The position numbers and the translations under genes are program-made. Of a stretch of DNA of 64,000 nt, positions 27,901 to 42,900 are shown piece after piece (the first letter of the stretch is position 1; every line of letters begins with the position of its first letter). The stretch comes from Phoronis australis (lineage: Eukaryota; Phoronida; Phoronidae). Under the pieces are notes generated by a model. That model worked only from the letters and a program-made list of their open reading frames with translations. It had not been told where the DNA came from and did not search any database. The stretch lies in contig NMRA01000278.1 in the NCBI GenBank assembly GCA_002633005.1, positions 407,406 to 471,405 of the forward strand, read 5' to 3'.

Positions 27901-30900
27901 CTTATTCATGCACTCGAATCGTCAGATATGTCAGATTTCACCTTTTGGATACTCAACTCAATATGCCAGTTTCATTGATGAAGACTCACTAAAACAACCT
28001 AACCTTGGCCAACAACAGCAAATGTCACCAACACAAAACTGACACACCAAATTCTCCATCAGTACTCCAGCGCACACAATGTTTACACAAATGCCTGTAT
28101 TCACAAAACGCTAAAAGAGCTCAAGAGTGACTCTCACCTGGATATTCCCGAGTGTGGGTCGTAGAAGAAACGCCACTGGGCACACAGTTGATCATTGTAC
28201 TTGGAGAACTGGAGGTCACGCTTGTACACCAGCCCGTCTAACACGTCGCCGGCGATGGGCGGAGATTTGTCAACCAGGAGGGGTGTGTCACCATGACCAG
28301 CGACAAACAGCTCAACTAAGGACATGAAGGGCAAGACATTTTTAAACAATCGACGGAATAATGACAGCTGGCCATGTACTACTCCAAGGACTGATCCCCA
28401 AAACGTTTTGCATCAGTGTATAATAGCACTAACTTCATTTACCACATTCAACAGAGCACAAAACAATAGACACATTCCTGAGTTTGCACAAAAAATAAAA
28501 CAAGGAATGATAAAAAATAGTGATTTTGACTTGGAGTATAAACATAAGACCCAGCGCACTGGAAAGAATTCTAAGTTGTCCATACAATTACTTCGCCACG
28601 TAGTGAATATCATCCTTTACCATTGTTAAGAATCTGGAGGCGAATCCAGGCCGGCTGCCCCTCTGGCATCACAATCTCGTCCATGGTCAGTATTAGGTAC
28701 TCCAACACTTCGGGGTTGCCCGTACTTTCGTCCGAATATGGCCTCAATTTGACGTCGTACTTGGAACGACCGAGCCCGAACTCAACCAGGTTGAGGCCTA
28801 GTGAGAGAGGAGGCAAATGCACAATTATTGACAAGACTGATATGAAGTAGAATTTCAAAATCTCAGTTCAAACTTTCTAGTTTCAGAAAACAAAATAATA
28901 CATTTTTACAGTAGTTTAATGTAGATATTTGAATAAATACACTGCAAATAAGGGTTAATGTCTTACACGACCTTATTTTTAATGAAATGTTACCTGACAG
29001 TGTGTCTGAAGCATTGAAGTATACAATTAGAATGTCCATGTTCTCGCTGTACAGAAAATGGTCGACACCGTACAGAATGGGCGGGGTCACATCGATGATA
29101 AGTGGGTAACTGTGACAGACAGTCGTCACTAGCGATCCGCCAAATATGACGTTATTCAGTCCCTGGATAAAATAAGCACAGCATAATTAACCCACTAAAT
29201 GGACTGCAGCCACTCTATTGCCATGGTTACCTTCGATGCATTCAGTCCTTACGTAGCCTAGCAACATGATAACTTGAGCTGAAGTGGTTCACAGCTTTTC
29301 ACTAATAGTTTGTAATGTGGCTTGCGGCTTTGGGTTTACCAATTGCATTGTTCTCAGAAAGTCAAGGACAAATCTATAACAAAGTTAGCAGCAAAGAACA
29401 TAATTACAATACCTTCAAAGTATTGTAATGTTTCAGTTTTACTGCAGAAAAATAATTGACAAAATGGCAATTTTTCTAATTTTAAGGGCAGCTTACTTTC
29501 TTGGTTGAAATAATAGACCTTCATTAAAATGTTGCTTTTTGACATCTAAACTGTACAGGCCAAGCTACCAATTGACTACAATTTTCTTTGTTAATATTTT
29601 TTTGAAAATATAAAATTTCACCAGTACGCCAAACAGGGTCCCAAATAGGTGAATAATTATTGTGCTAAAGACGTCACAAAACCACTGAAATGTCTGTTAT
29701 GCACAAGCAAGATAATTCAGGCCAACAACACACTGCCAGATGAAGAGACCCTTTTTTGCAGTTACCTGGACAGTGAAGTAATAGCGCCCCTCTTGCAGGG
29801 GTGCATCCTTGAACGTGGCCAGTCCCTTGTGGTTCCAGTGATCGCGGGAGGCCAGGTGAGCATGCGGGTCCTCAAAGTCGGCGATGTCGTTGCCACAGAC
29901 CGACATGCCAATCTTCCACGTATAGGCATACATTCCACTGTCCTTATCAACAAACTCATCCCAGTTGGCTAAGAAATACAAAATTTATAATGTTGTATCA
30001 GAGGAAATAATTAAAAGAGTACAATGATTGACAACAGAAGCTATGCCAAACAATCAACAATTGTTTCAACATTAAATAACTTGCAAAATGAAATTACAAT
30101 TATTACAAATTTAGAGCACATTATCAGAACTTCCACTGTATACTGGTCGCATTATTTGACTGAGCGAATACTAAAAGCAACACATCTAACAAGTGTCGTT
30201 TACACCAAGAGTTATAACTAGACTTAGTGTGGGCACTACTTGTCCTATGCAACTTGACACATGTGATTACTTTATCCAGGGTAACAAGCCCCAGGGCAAG
30301 TAATGTGGATGCAAACCTGTCCATACAGTGGAAGTAATGTGGATGCAAACCTGCCCATACAGTGGAAGTAATTACCAGCTGTGCCCTTGATCATATAATA
30401 TAATCATTTTTGCCCCATATGTGGCGTACGCTGTAGGGTATGAAATCTGGATCCCAGGACAAGCTGCTCTGGGGAAAGTTGGTCTAGGATAAATCATGGT
30501 GTGGACATGACTTAAATGTTAATCTCATAAAGAAAATTTAAAGAGCATGGTTTCTACCATTGGCATAGCTTGTGGCTAACTGATAGTGTTTCTCTTCCAA
30601 TGGCTTCTCTCCACTGAACACAGCTCTGTCTTCCAGTCCATCAACAATGTATCTGTGATTGGGTTGATCCGTGACCTCGTGACATCGCTGGGTGATGGCT
30701 GCCTCACAGAAATGCGCTAGGACCTCATCAGACTGAGGATTGACTATATTGGCCGGATCAGGAGGAGTGAAGTCTATGATGGTACAGCGGCCTGGACCAG
30801 GGTTGATAATGGACTACAATGATTAGGGATGGTTATCTCAAAATGAAACATACATGACGGGGAAATTAATTTTACAAGAAAATCAAATTACATTGTAACA

Positions 30901-33900
30901 ACAAATGACAAGAGACATTACATGTCAATCATTTACTGACCATCAATCTAGTGGCCGTTCATTTTACATAATTAGCATGCCTGAACGAGGCTTGATGATG
31001 GCAGTCTCATAACCAGAAATGAAATAAACACAACGGTCTAATTGATACGGTCTGCTGTAACACTATGACAGGCTGTGAAAGACAGCCACAGCTTTAACAC
31101 TGATAGCTCAACGCATCCAAGGAGGATAAAAGTGATTTTGTTGTGATTCAGGCATGAAGTTGCATTACAAGAAATGTAAATCAGCTGAACCAGCTCAGTA
31201 GGTGTGTGTTATCCAATAGGAAGGAGATACTGGTCACAATCTCAAACTAAAAAATGATGAGTCAAAGAATAAAAAATTAATAGACAACAACAGTCTATAT
31301 TCAGCTTCCTCTGTAGAAACAATAAATTTCAATTTCACAAGTTTCCACGAAGCTGAAACTAACTTACAGTGTATCCCAACCAGTTAGTTATATCCACGTT
31401 GACACAGTACTGAGAGCTGTGCTCTGTCTCAATGTCATGTCTGAATACTTTGGCATAGCCCAGGTTGAGACGCTCGTAGTACGACCAACCAGCACTCTGC
31501 TTCAGGTCCACCTAGTCACATAACAAACACAAGACTTTGTAAATTATTGAGGTCAGCATATGACATAAGGTACCTAAGCTACATTAATCAATGGTCGAGC
31601 TGTGAACAGCAATTTTCAATCAAAGACAACCCAGTGCCACACAGGAAACAGTGATCGTACAAGTAATTCCTGGGGAATATTCAAATGACCAGAGTGCAAA
31701 ACTATGGTAAAAATTCTTAAACTTGCATGAAAAGGACACCGTGGTGACACCTATTTGGTTAGTTTAAGGCAACCTGACTAGTTAGCTTACCTCTAAAACT
31801 CACCCAGCACCTTGAAAAAAACACTCCCACTGCAGCGCATAACAAAGTGAAAAGCTAAAAACACACGGGATACAACCCTGGCCTAAAGTGTAGCAGATAA
31901 TCCACACTCAGTGGTTCACTTCTGGCCAGGACAAAACACAATAGACCAAATTTACCTTGGGCCATAATCCAATTTGTTGGAAATAAAGGTAAACCATGAG
32001 TCACCATGGAATTTGCAGTTTAGGGCCAGATTGTATTCAAAATGCACATTTCTTCTCTTTTCAAACCAACGATTTGCTGCTCTGCAGGAAAAATTGAACC
32101 TTTTCAGCCAATGTTGTGACACCTGTTTTGAGACACCTTTGTTACACAGACTTCGTCGACGTTGGAGGAAATCTTTCTTACTGAGATTTTTGTAGAAAAA
32201 TTTTATAACACAAAATCCCACTTTTTCACCACCAAAACCGGGGAATGTGTGAAACAAAATAAAAAAGTTTGCCAAAATTGTCCGATTCTTCTAGTTGTAC
32301 TGGTAACGGCGATTATACATCTGGTTTATAATCTTTTTCAGAAGCAATTATCACCATAAACGAATGAGACATTCAAGCAGTGTTGATCTCAAAGAGACAA
32401 CCTTACTATAAAGTCATAAGATTTGCCAGCAGGTTAAATACAGACTTGGTATCATCGCGACATGAACATTAAACATCTATTTAGTTTATCCAATCAGTAT
32501 GCATTGACGAATCAGCTCCTGCACCAAGAAGCCAATTAAAAAATGATTAACCCTGAAAGGTAAAAACCTCGATATACATCCTTCCTAACGTCACAGTTTT
32601 TAAAATCGTGAAACAATTTCAAGTGAACTAGAGTCTCAGTGCTCTGGTACAGCTTACCTCATACACATGCAAAATGACATCATTCATGTACTCACCCCAC
32701 TGGAAGGATTCCAGATGACAAAGTGCAGTAAACATGCCTTGGTAACCACGTTGTACTCCATAGAGATACACTTGCGTCCATAGCTGAGGCACTTCCCGCC
32801 GCACGCCGCTGGCGACGACTCCGTGGACTCGGCAATTGCTTCAGCATTGCTCAGGTGCCCTTCCTTGGGCGGGCTGAAACTCTGCATGACCCCGGTCTGA
32901 GAAGAGAGAGATTGTAACAAACGCATGTAACTATAGCCCATAATCATCAATGTGTGGTTGGTGATGAGTCAGATGTGAGTGAGTCAGCTACAACCATTAA
33001 GAGAGAAAAGGGAAAAGATATGGTTGTGGCATGGTATTACTGTCTGACAAGACTACCATAATGGCTAAATTACCATTAATAACTTTTGAATACAATTAAT
33101 GGAGATACGGCCACAATATCATTGACAGGCATACGGACAAACATACAGACAGATGCTCATGAACACTATGTACCAAACATGATTTTTTACCTCCAGAGTG
33201 TTCAACGTGGGTGCATTAAAGCTGAACGCAGTCCACTCTACATATCTGTCGCCACCCACTTCTCCTGGATTGTTACCCAAACCATGGAACAGTTGGTCTG
33301 TATTCAAGGGACTGTCCTCGAATGCAGTCACGGACCCCCTGTTGACAAGAGCACAGCTAAGAGAATGAAGGCACAAAGCTGGACTTTTTCACCAAGTGTG
33401 TTTATTTTATTTATGACACCCATTACCACACTATGTTTGACAACTCTGGAAAGTCTTTAAAATGTCTTTGTTTACCTCGCTCTACACTCACTCCATCTGT
33501 AGGTTAGGAGGTAAAACATTAATTTTCATTGACCCATTCCCCATTTCAGGGACATGTTATTGCAAAAAAAAATCTTTTTTATGAATAACAACTGGTATTT
33601 CTTTTGATTTGCAAATAACATATTTTGCGTCATGTAAATGTTTTACGGTCAAAACTTCAATTTTGGTTAACTTTGTCAANTCTGTATTCAAGGGACTGTC
33701 CTCGAATGCAGTCACGGACCCCCTGTTGACAAGAGCACAGCTAAGAGAATGAATACGCAAAGTTGGACTTTTTCACCAAGTGTGTTTATTTTATTTATGA
33801 CACCCATTACCACACTATGTTTGACAACTCTGGAAAGTCTTTAAAATGTCTTTGTTTACCTCGCTCTACACTCACTCCATCTGTAGGTTAGGAGGTAAAA

Positions 33901-36900
33901 CATTAATTTTCATTGACCCATTCCCCATTTCAGGGACATGTTATTGCAAAAAAAAATCTTTTTTATGAATAACAACTGGTATTTCTTTTGATTTGCAAAT
34001 AACATATTTTGCGTCATGTAAATGTTTTACGGTCAAAACTTCAATTTTGGTTAACTTTGTCAAATACGGCAACGTCATTTAGAAATTGTTACAATTAAAT
34101 AGGTTTACAAAACCCTGTGGGATTTTTGTGATTCTTTACATCTCCAATCTGTACAAAAAATGAGATCATTATGCCAGTATTTTCTCGATCTTTTATCTTA
34201 AAATCTTGTAAAAATATGCCAAGCTGATCAACTGTCAACACAAACATAGTCGGAATATTCTTGTAGAAACCAACAAGCTAACACAATGCAATACCTTCCA
34301 CTTAAAATGGAACTAAAAAACCAGCATTGTGATGACAATACAACTTTCAAAAAAATTTTTGTCTCCTTTGCCAAAAACCTCGTACTTGGGATGTTCTTTT
34401 TGGATGCAATCACTTTAATAATTAAAAATGTTTCTGAAAGAGCCTCAAGAGAGTAGTTTCTGCTATTGAGCGTTGACAAGCATAACGACAAATTCATGAT
34501 GAGAGCTGCAGAATGAAGAGGGAATTTGTTGATATTATGAAATTTCGCATAGTTTCCACGTCGAGTTTTCAACCATTTCTCATTCTTCATGAGATTTCCA
34601 CGCACTGAAATTATTTTGTTGTTTTCAGATTTTCCAAGTCGAGCAGCAGCCACCGCACAGACAAAAACTGATTTTACAAAATAAAACTTTTGAAGCAATC
34701 CATCAGCTTACTGGACAACTTTAGGATTAGCGGAGTACAGGTACAGCATGTCCACTCGACCCTCTGGTACGGTGTTGTCATAAGTCTCCAGTTGGCACTG
34801 TGCCAGGTTTGTCTGACCCTGTTCGTTGACGGCCCTGACGGTGAAAAACAGTCGAATACCACCAGGCATCTGAGCCTGGGCAGTAATAGTAGGCGTCCCC
34901 ATCTCAGTCCAGTCCTGCAATACATAATTGTGCTATGTAGCAAAAACCAATTTTACAGTTAAATGATTCTATAAATAGCCAAACAGCTGCTACCGATATT
35001 ACTTTGCCTTTCACCAACATGGTGTTGTCTTAAGGTGTAACTTCCAACACAGTCGTGGTATTCACTTCTTCAACTTATGTCGTTTTAATATCTTTAGCTT
35101 GTTCAAACTGGCACAAGTGTGTGTCTTGGAGACTCTCCAACCTTTAGCGGAAATTTGCACTGCTTAAATCGTGCTGGTTCAGTCGACTTTCCAATATCTT
35201 AAGAAAAACATCAGAAGACTTTACTCATGATGAACCCAATCCAGAGAGGTCTGCTTGAGTCTGATCAGGTGATTAGTGCTAATATGAGCCCAACTACGTG
35301 GCCTGAGTGTGCTTGGAGCACAGCAGAAGGCAACAGGCCACCTGCCTATTTTTGTGTGACCAGAAGATGTTCAAACAATATGCTAATATTACTTAACAGT
35401 AATGTTTTTACTAGGGATTGCATTGTGGGTAATTTTGACGATATTGTTGGTGCTACTACAACAGCCAGATGTTAATCCAATGTTGTTGCTAAGAGAATTA
35501 CATTTCAAACTGCTCTCGTTGTTGTTGTTGTTGTAGATAGCATCAATGCTGGTGTTTGGATAAAGAGTTATGGGGTCAATAGTGTTTGCTACATGATGTT
35601 AATGTTGTTGATGTTACTCACAATTATGTTGTTGCTTCCCTCAGAGTCTCCCACAGCATAGTGAACCTTTAACTCACTGTTGTCATCCTCTGAGTACACG
35701 GACAGTTCAAACTGAGTGTCAGTAGTATCAAGGTCAGGAATCTGCGCCACCTACGGGAACACAACAAAACAACTCCATACATTAAGAACATTTAATAGCA
35801 CATTTTTCATTCAATAACTTAAGGTTGCAATTTCGTCAATTTCAAGACAACTAGGAAAATCATTCACAATTAATTCTTTACGAGGTCCCATTTCAACGTA
35901 AAAGAAGTACAGTACAGCACACAGGATGGTGGAGAGCAGTTCAGGATGACTGATGTACAATTCCCTTTACTGGGGGATGGATGGCAGCCCCTCACTGTCT
36001 TGAACATCAGATTGTTACCTTGTCAGACACTTGCCTCGTAGTTGCCTTTTGACACAAAATTCATGAACTGTGATGTACACTTCATGTCATTTGGTTCAAA
36101 ATTACCAACAATTCCTACAATGGTACTAAGGAACTAATTTCCAAAGATTGAATTTTTGTCTAATAAGCGAGATGAATTCAAGTTGTCATCTCATCACGTG
36201 GAATTTTCTCATTAACTCCCAATCCAGTACACCACACCTCACAAAGGACAAATAATCACTAAAGTTCTCCTTTCAGAATGGATCAAACAAGAGAGTGTCA
36301 CCTATTTAACATAGTTCTACCCATAGAGGGAAAAACTTCAAATGTTGTCTTCATAATTAGCCATTCAACACTGTGTGTATTATCATTATGTGCAAAATTT
36401 GCCTAATACTACGCAGACTGAGATGGATGGAGTACCTGGCACGGCTGACCAGATCGCTTAAAAATGGTAGAGCTGGACGGACCCTCAAAGCGAGGTGGTG
36501 AGTCATCCTCCTCCGCTTTCTCAATAGTGAACATATTCATTTTGATCGACTTCATGGCATACTTCCAAATGGTTGCCTCAAATATGGTCTCCGTGGTGAC
36601 CAGCAGGTGAGCCTCTACATAGGCCAGCAGTTCCAGTCGAAGCGGGGTCAGAACCAGGTCCATGCCCCCGCTGGAAATAATAACAGCCAAAAAATGTCAA
36701 ATGCAGCACTTGCATATTGATTAAAATGAAAGATTCATACTATCTTAGTGGAAATGATTTCATTGTCACCCTGGGCTTGAATATATTATGAGGATTTTGT
36801 CACCTTTCTTTAATTAATGCAAAAAAGCAGCAAAAATTATGAAGAAAACCAGTCACAGGAAATCACATCCAGCAAAAATCAATACATAAAAATGAAGTTT

Positions 36901-39900
36901 AAGTTTCAGGTGATATCACTTTTATTGCGTTTCTTAAAAGAAATTGATTCGCAAATTCTGAACAGGAAACCAGAGGAATTCTTGCCAAAATAAAGTTGAA
37001 AAGGCAACACTGGTTTGGTCTTACCTTAGATCCAGAGGGAACTGTTGAAAGCCGACGTTGCCGATACTGGGGAACCTGGTCTCAACCAAGTAACCAATCA
37101 GCTTTGCTCCTCCCTCTAGGATACCTAAAGAGATAGCAACCGAACCCCAGACTTTGGCCCCAGCCCACGGGATGGCAGTGACTTCAGCCCGCATGCTCAT
37201 AATACAAAGCTTGACACCCATGAAGGCTCCTACTGTGCCCCCAGCTCCAAACTCTGAAAAAAAAACATGACTGTGTTAGCAAATGGTAGCATCACCAGTG
37301 GAAGAAACAATGTTTCAACCTTTATCTACTTGACCCTTCTATCTAAAATATCTTGAGAACGTATTCCTTTCATGTTCTCAGTACACTAAGCAGCTGTATG
37401 ACCCACTTAACTATTTGACTAGTCTCATCCTAGATTACCACACCGCCATCCTCATTATGCACCCAGTTATCTTCAATCCTGTACATCTGAATGGTACTTC
37501 GAACTGAAATTTCTAGGAAAGTACTACTTACTACAAATGCATCAAAAATATTCTCTTTCTAACGCCAAAAAAATTTAACAGAGCTCCTGACAACATTTGT
37601 TACTAAATCAAAATACCACAATCAACCCGATTCATTTTTTAAATGAAATAATTCCCACAGTATTTTAGCCAGCATCACAACTCCCATGCACATTGTCTAC
37701 CACACTGCTGTAACAGTCCCACTAACATGGCTTCAACATGGTCAGCCATGTATCATAGGACAGGCAACAGAAATTACAGATTTCGGAATCACAAAGTTGT
37801 TGCATGTCAGTGATAAGGAGACATCAAATCCATCATACTCCACACAATGTTACAAAAGCCATTTTTGTGACTATTTGGAAGAGCAAAGTCACAAGGCATG
37901 GCACAAACAAATGCATTGTAAAACATATCTATGAACTCAGTGATAAGGAATTTGTCAAATCATCAGTTTATACCAACTTGCTGTTTCTTTACTCTTGTCT
38001 TTATTGAATCCTAAGGAACTATGTCTGAACAGTAGAGAGACTAATTATATACTAGGTATCTACTGCTGTAACTGCCAAGTTCCATAAAAATAAGAACTTA
38101 AATCAGTGCTTGTTATATTAAGGGTTGATGGTGCTCATAATTCTTGAATAAATCTACTGACAAAGTATGAGACGCCTTGGAGGATGAGTTCCCATTGCAC
38201 CAAAGTGGCATGCTGACATAAAGAAATTTGACAAGCTGGGTGATGTGCGATGTGTCGGTCTTTACCTCAAATGTCAAATGCAGCTCAGAAGTGTTTGTAG
38301 GGGTAAAAAAACAGCACTTCTTAGACATATCTTTAATAACAGTTGTTAACATTAAGATGTCTGACTAAAAGACAAATCTAAAACCAAATCTTAATCTGAT
38401 GGATAAGTAATGTGACAAAACTATTAACGTACCGACTTTCAATGGCAGAGGTCCAGCCATGAAGCGCCATTGAAACTCGAAGAATGTTATGTCCTTTGTT
38501 GGCACAGGAACTTGTCCAGAGAGACAAAACTCAGAGTTCCCAGGAAACTCCCCTCCCGTCCCAAATACAGCTGTCACTAGGTATTCCACCATGTTCATCT
38601 GAAAAAAGGACTCGACTATTGACTCCCCTGGTGGTCATTCACAGAACCAGACTCTTTGCAGCCATGTTGCTTTCGGTGAATTTTATTTTCACATATTTAA
38701 GGCTATATTTAAAATAAGGATCAAGAACTACACCAGAGAATATTGTATTATTTAGCAAAAATAACAAAAATGTTACAATACAAAATTAATCTAAGTAAAG
38801 CAAGTTTAATAGTAATGCCACATTGGCTTAAATATTTTGCACATCTTATAAATTTACCGTTTCTAAAGTATGAGGCAACTTCATACCATAAGAAAAAATC
38901 TCAACAACATTAAGCGAAAGATTTTTACAGCTTGCTTCAACACTTACATTCTCAGAAATGGCGTCTCGTATCTCATTCATTAGCTTCATAATCTCAGAGC
39001 TCTTTTCTCCGCATAGAATGAGCTCCGTCGTCAAATCAACCAATGGTAGGGCCTGCATGCCTCGAGCATTCAGAGCATTGTCAACTTCATCATCTGAAAC
39101 ATCAAATATCAAAAAATGATCTTTAAGATAAAATATTCAAATCTAACACGGTAAGATTTTCTCAAAATCATTATATTTACGGCAACATCTCTTCAATTTT
39201 ATCCACAACTAATCGCAGTGACTATTGACAGTAAGCAGACAAAAATCATTGTAATATAGAAAAACTACTGAGCTTACGGATTTGACATATATCCATGCAT
39301 CAAACGTTCTACAGTCAGTGACAAACACTCCGCATAACCTGCTGTCTTAGCCGTACAAAGGGTCAACTAGTGCAACGCTGTAGTGTTACATATTACACAG
39401 CTACACATTTAACCTTGATGTGACCTTGCTTTTCATACATGTAGTTTATGATCCTTGGTATTGACACTATCTGTTCACTGATTAGGATTTAAGATTAAAA
39501 CAAAATGACAGTTTATATATTGTTATATCTACTATTTAATTATGGGACAAACCTCACTCAATCTGTTACATAAACCAAAGTTAAACTTTCTCAACACAAG
39601 TGACAAGCGTAACGAATTGCATTTAAACAATTTAAAACATGCCTACCATTATTAATTGAACATTTTAAGTTCATGAATGGCGGGATCTTGAATGTAATGT
39701 TCTTGAGGATGAAGGTGTCGGGGATACACGTGGTCATGACGGAAGAACAGAGCTGCGACTTGCCAATCAGATAGATGTGACTACTGTTGGCAGTCACATT
39801 GAACTGAAACCTGGCAACCATAGCTTGCATTGTAGTGCTAACATCCACATCAATCTCCTTGATTTTTTCTGAAATGCAAGAGAACTGGTGTGTTTCAAAC

Positions 39901-42900
39901 TCTGATATTCTAAAATCAAGTTCAAGTGATACTGATCAGGGTTTTAAGTAATTTTTGTTCCTTAGAAACAATTATTTCAGATGTAACAGTAGAACTTCAG
40001 AAACTCAATCACAGTCATCATCAATAGACCGTGAATAAGATGAAAGTTGAACTAAGAGTTACGTGACAACAGTTATGATGCTTTCCGTATTAAATTTATT
40101 GAAAGAGAACAAATGAGCAAGAAAAACAAATTTGCTGAAAGTGCTTTAACACCAAACAATAAGCTCATGAGAAACAAGGGCAGTAATTATAAGAATTCTA
40201 GAAATAATCTACGTTTAGACCATGCTTATTTAAGCTAAGCACTTTACAACTAGCCTTTAAAAAATGTGAAGTGAAACACGTGCACATCTGAGTCTCAGTC
40301 AAAGTAGCACCCCCTGGTGGCTTTTTGTAGATCAGATCCAATCTAGAAGAAGAGGGGTTGTCCTCAGGCAGAAATGAACTCGACGACACTACCTCCCATT
40401 TTTATACAAAATAAAATAATTGCAGGCGGTGTGGTACACGTTGTACCAGACATGAGCAGGCTGCGCATGTGGGCCCATTGCACTGATCACCTGGAACCGT
40501 TTTTGTGCTTTATCAATATATAGTCAACTCTGACTCAAACCCACAACCTCGAGAGAGAAAGTGAGCACCTATCACACTAGGTCACACTGCCTCCTCCTAC
40601 CTCACATTTGCCATGTAATTATTTTAACTAATGACTGAACTAATGAGTTGAGATCAATGTGTAGATGTTTATAACACAGTTACCGACCTGCGAAGGTCAT
40701 TTCCATCGTTTTCTGTGCAGCTCCTACACCAACTTTGAATACCATCTTTGGCCCACAGAGGTCAACACGGGTGTCCAATCTCACCCACTGTTGGAGACAC
40801 ATGTACTTGACGGGCACGGCGCATGTTAAACCCATGCAGTCAAAGTGAGGCTCACAGTAAACGTTGTAACCAGTCATGATTCCGCCCAAGAAATGGGGAC
40901 ACTCTAAAATGATAATCCAATAGGGTTTTAAAAAATGCACTGCCTCATTAATGAGGCATGGAATGTCAAAGCTCATCAAAAATATCTTTTAAACAATTCC
41001 TGATGAAAGTACAATCTCGCAACATCAAGTACAGAGTAATTCAATTCCTCCTGTGAGAAAATTTCCAGAAAAAATCACAAAATTCATGATTTCTGAAATA
41101 CCGGCAAAGGAAAAACTCTGTGGTTACCACAGAGGTTTTAATCTCCCTCTTACTTATGATAAATGCATACATGTGCTCATAATCAGTTACTTGACGTCGC
41201 TTGAGGTCAAAGGTCACATTTTTATATAAGGGAAATGTGCTACATCTATGTCTTGCCATACCATATAAGGAGACGTGCTTTGCCTTGTGGGAGAAAAATC
41301 AACAAAGTGGTGAGCAGTTAACAGGACGCTTTTTTGAAATTTTGAAACTAAAAGAAATGCTTTGATGTCAACACAGAATAAAAATATTTACGAACAAACC
41401 CTAAAAATATGTTGTGAGCAGGATGAATTCTGATTCAGTGGCAGAGAACCACTTTCAATTAGTTTGTTTATCACGTTCCTGGCCACTTTAAGCAATATCT
41501 TTGAATAAAAGCAAAGGTCGATTTATGTGGACATGTATAAGATAAAGAATTGAAATCAATAAATAACTCAAGACAATTAACCCACAAAACTTTTAATCAT
41601 TTTTAAACTAAATTTAATATCAGATGTAGTACTCAGCTTTCTGCTGCTACAGAACAGTTTTGTGTCAACAACTTCACATCCCATTCTTGTGCAGTTGCAG
41701 TCTGTGTAAGATCAATAACATAGAACTAGCGACACTTTTTGACAATTGTAAAAACTGTTACACTTACTTCCGTAAATCGCCTGGAACAACTTGTTGATTA
41801 GTGCTCCTCTGTACCCATAGGTGTCCTTGCCGTACTTGCGTAACTTTCTGTTGATACTACTGGGTGACCAAGTGACCGGGTTTGTGACTGGAAACTTGTC
41901 TACAACATAAGGGTCAAGTGAAAGCCACACAGTGGGTTGGCCTTCAAATACTCTTTCTCATTAACTAAAAATTAAACACTTTCTCGTTAAATCCAATTCA
42001 GCACCTGATGACCTCTTATTTCCAGCAATTGGTCTGTGAGTGGTTTATACTTAGAATAAAAATAGTCTTGCTCAGGAAACGTTGTCTTAACACAGTTTCA
42101 TAATGCGACATAAGTGGAAATTCGTTTTTGGGAATTTCATTAAGGCATATCAGCACTCAAAATTTTACAGTGAACAGTTGTTCCAGGGACAAAATGGGGT
42201 TCAACATTCGTTCCTGAAATTGGATACTCCGTTGAAAAGCATTTAATAAGCATCAAGCACAACTAGGATCACGAGTCAAACAGGGAACTCATTCAGTACT
42301 GCACAGGAACAAGTGGCTGGGGCTGAACCAAGTCACTGGATAAACCCTCACCTTGGCACACGACAAAGCTTCCCATGCAAAACATTCACGCTAAACACTG
42401 AAACAATGCTAAATTATGGAAGTTAGAAGAATGTCACAGACCCATTATTTAAAGCAAATGCCTATGCGCTATTAGTCAATTTCAAGGTTGGCAAACTCCA
42501 AAAAATCAACGATTTTCCAGTGTCTATACCGATCTGTTTCTATGTTTATCTTGGTATCACAAATCAATCCAATCCCGATAACCAACATTTTGAAATTAGT
42601 TTTATCATAAAATGACTAATTCCATTTCCATTTTTCAACCCTGCCAAATGCAACACCACATCAAATATTTCAACGATGACTAACCACAAATATGTCACTC
42701 ATGACTTTCATTACGGAACACGCCATACCACCACAAACTGTCTCTCGTTACCATAGCAACAAGTGAACCTAAACTCACCAGCGCACGCTTGGACCTTGGA
42801 CATCACAATGCTCAAGGCGTCAACTCTGTCCACCAGTTTCTTCTTCTTGAACAGATCCACAACAAACCGTAGCGTGTAGTGACCAACGTCAAATCTTTCA

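Noticed and set aside
31952-32275. 107-codon minus-strand frame in the intron 31512-32695
   Set aside because: No fitting splice sites; might be a decayed transposon fragment, but nothing specific supports that.
34228-34698. 156-codon minus-strand frame next to exon 32
   Set aside because: Sits in an intron, low-complexity hydrophobic composition, no recognisable domain and no fitting acceptor or donor pair.
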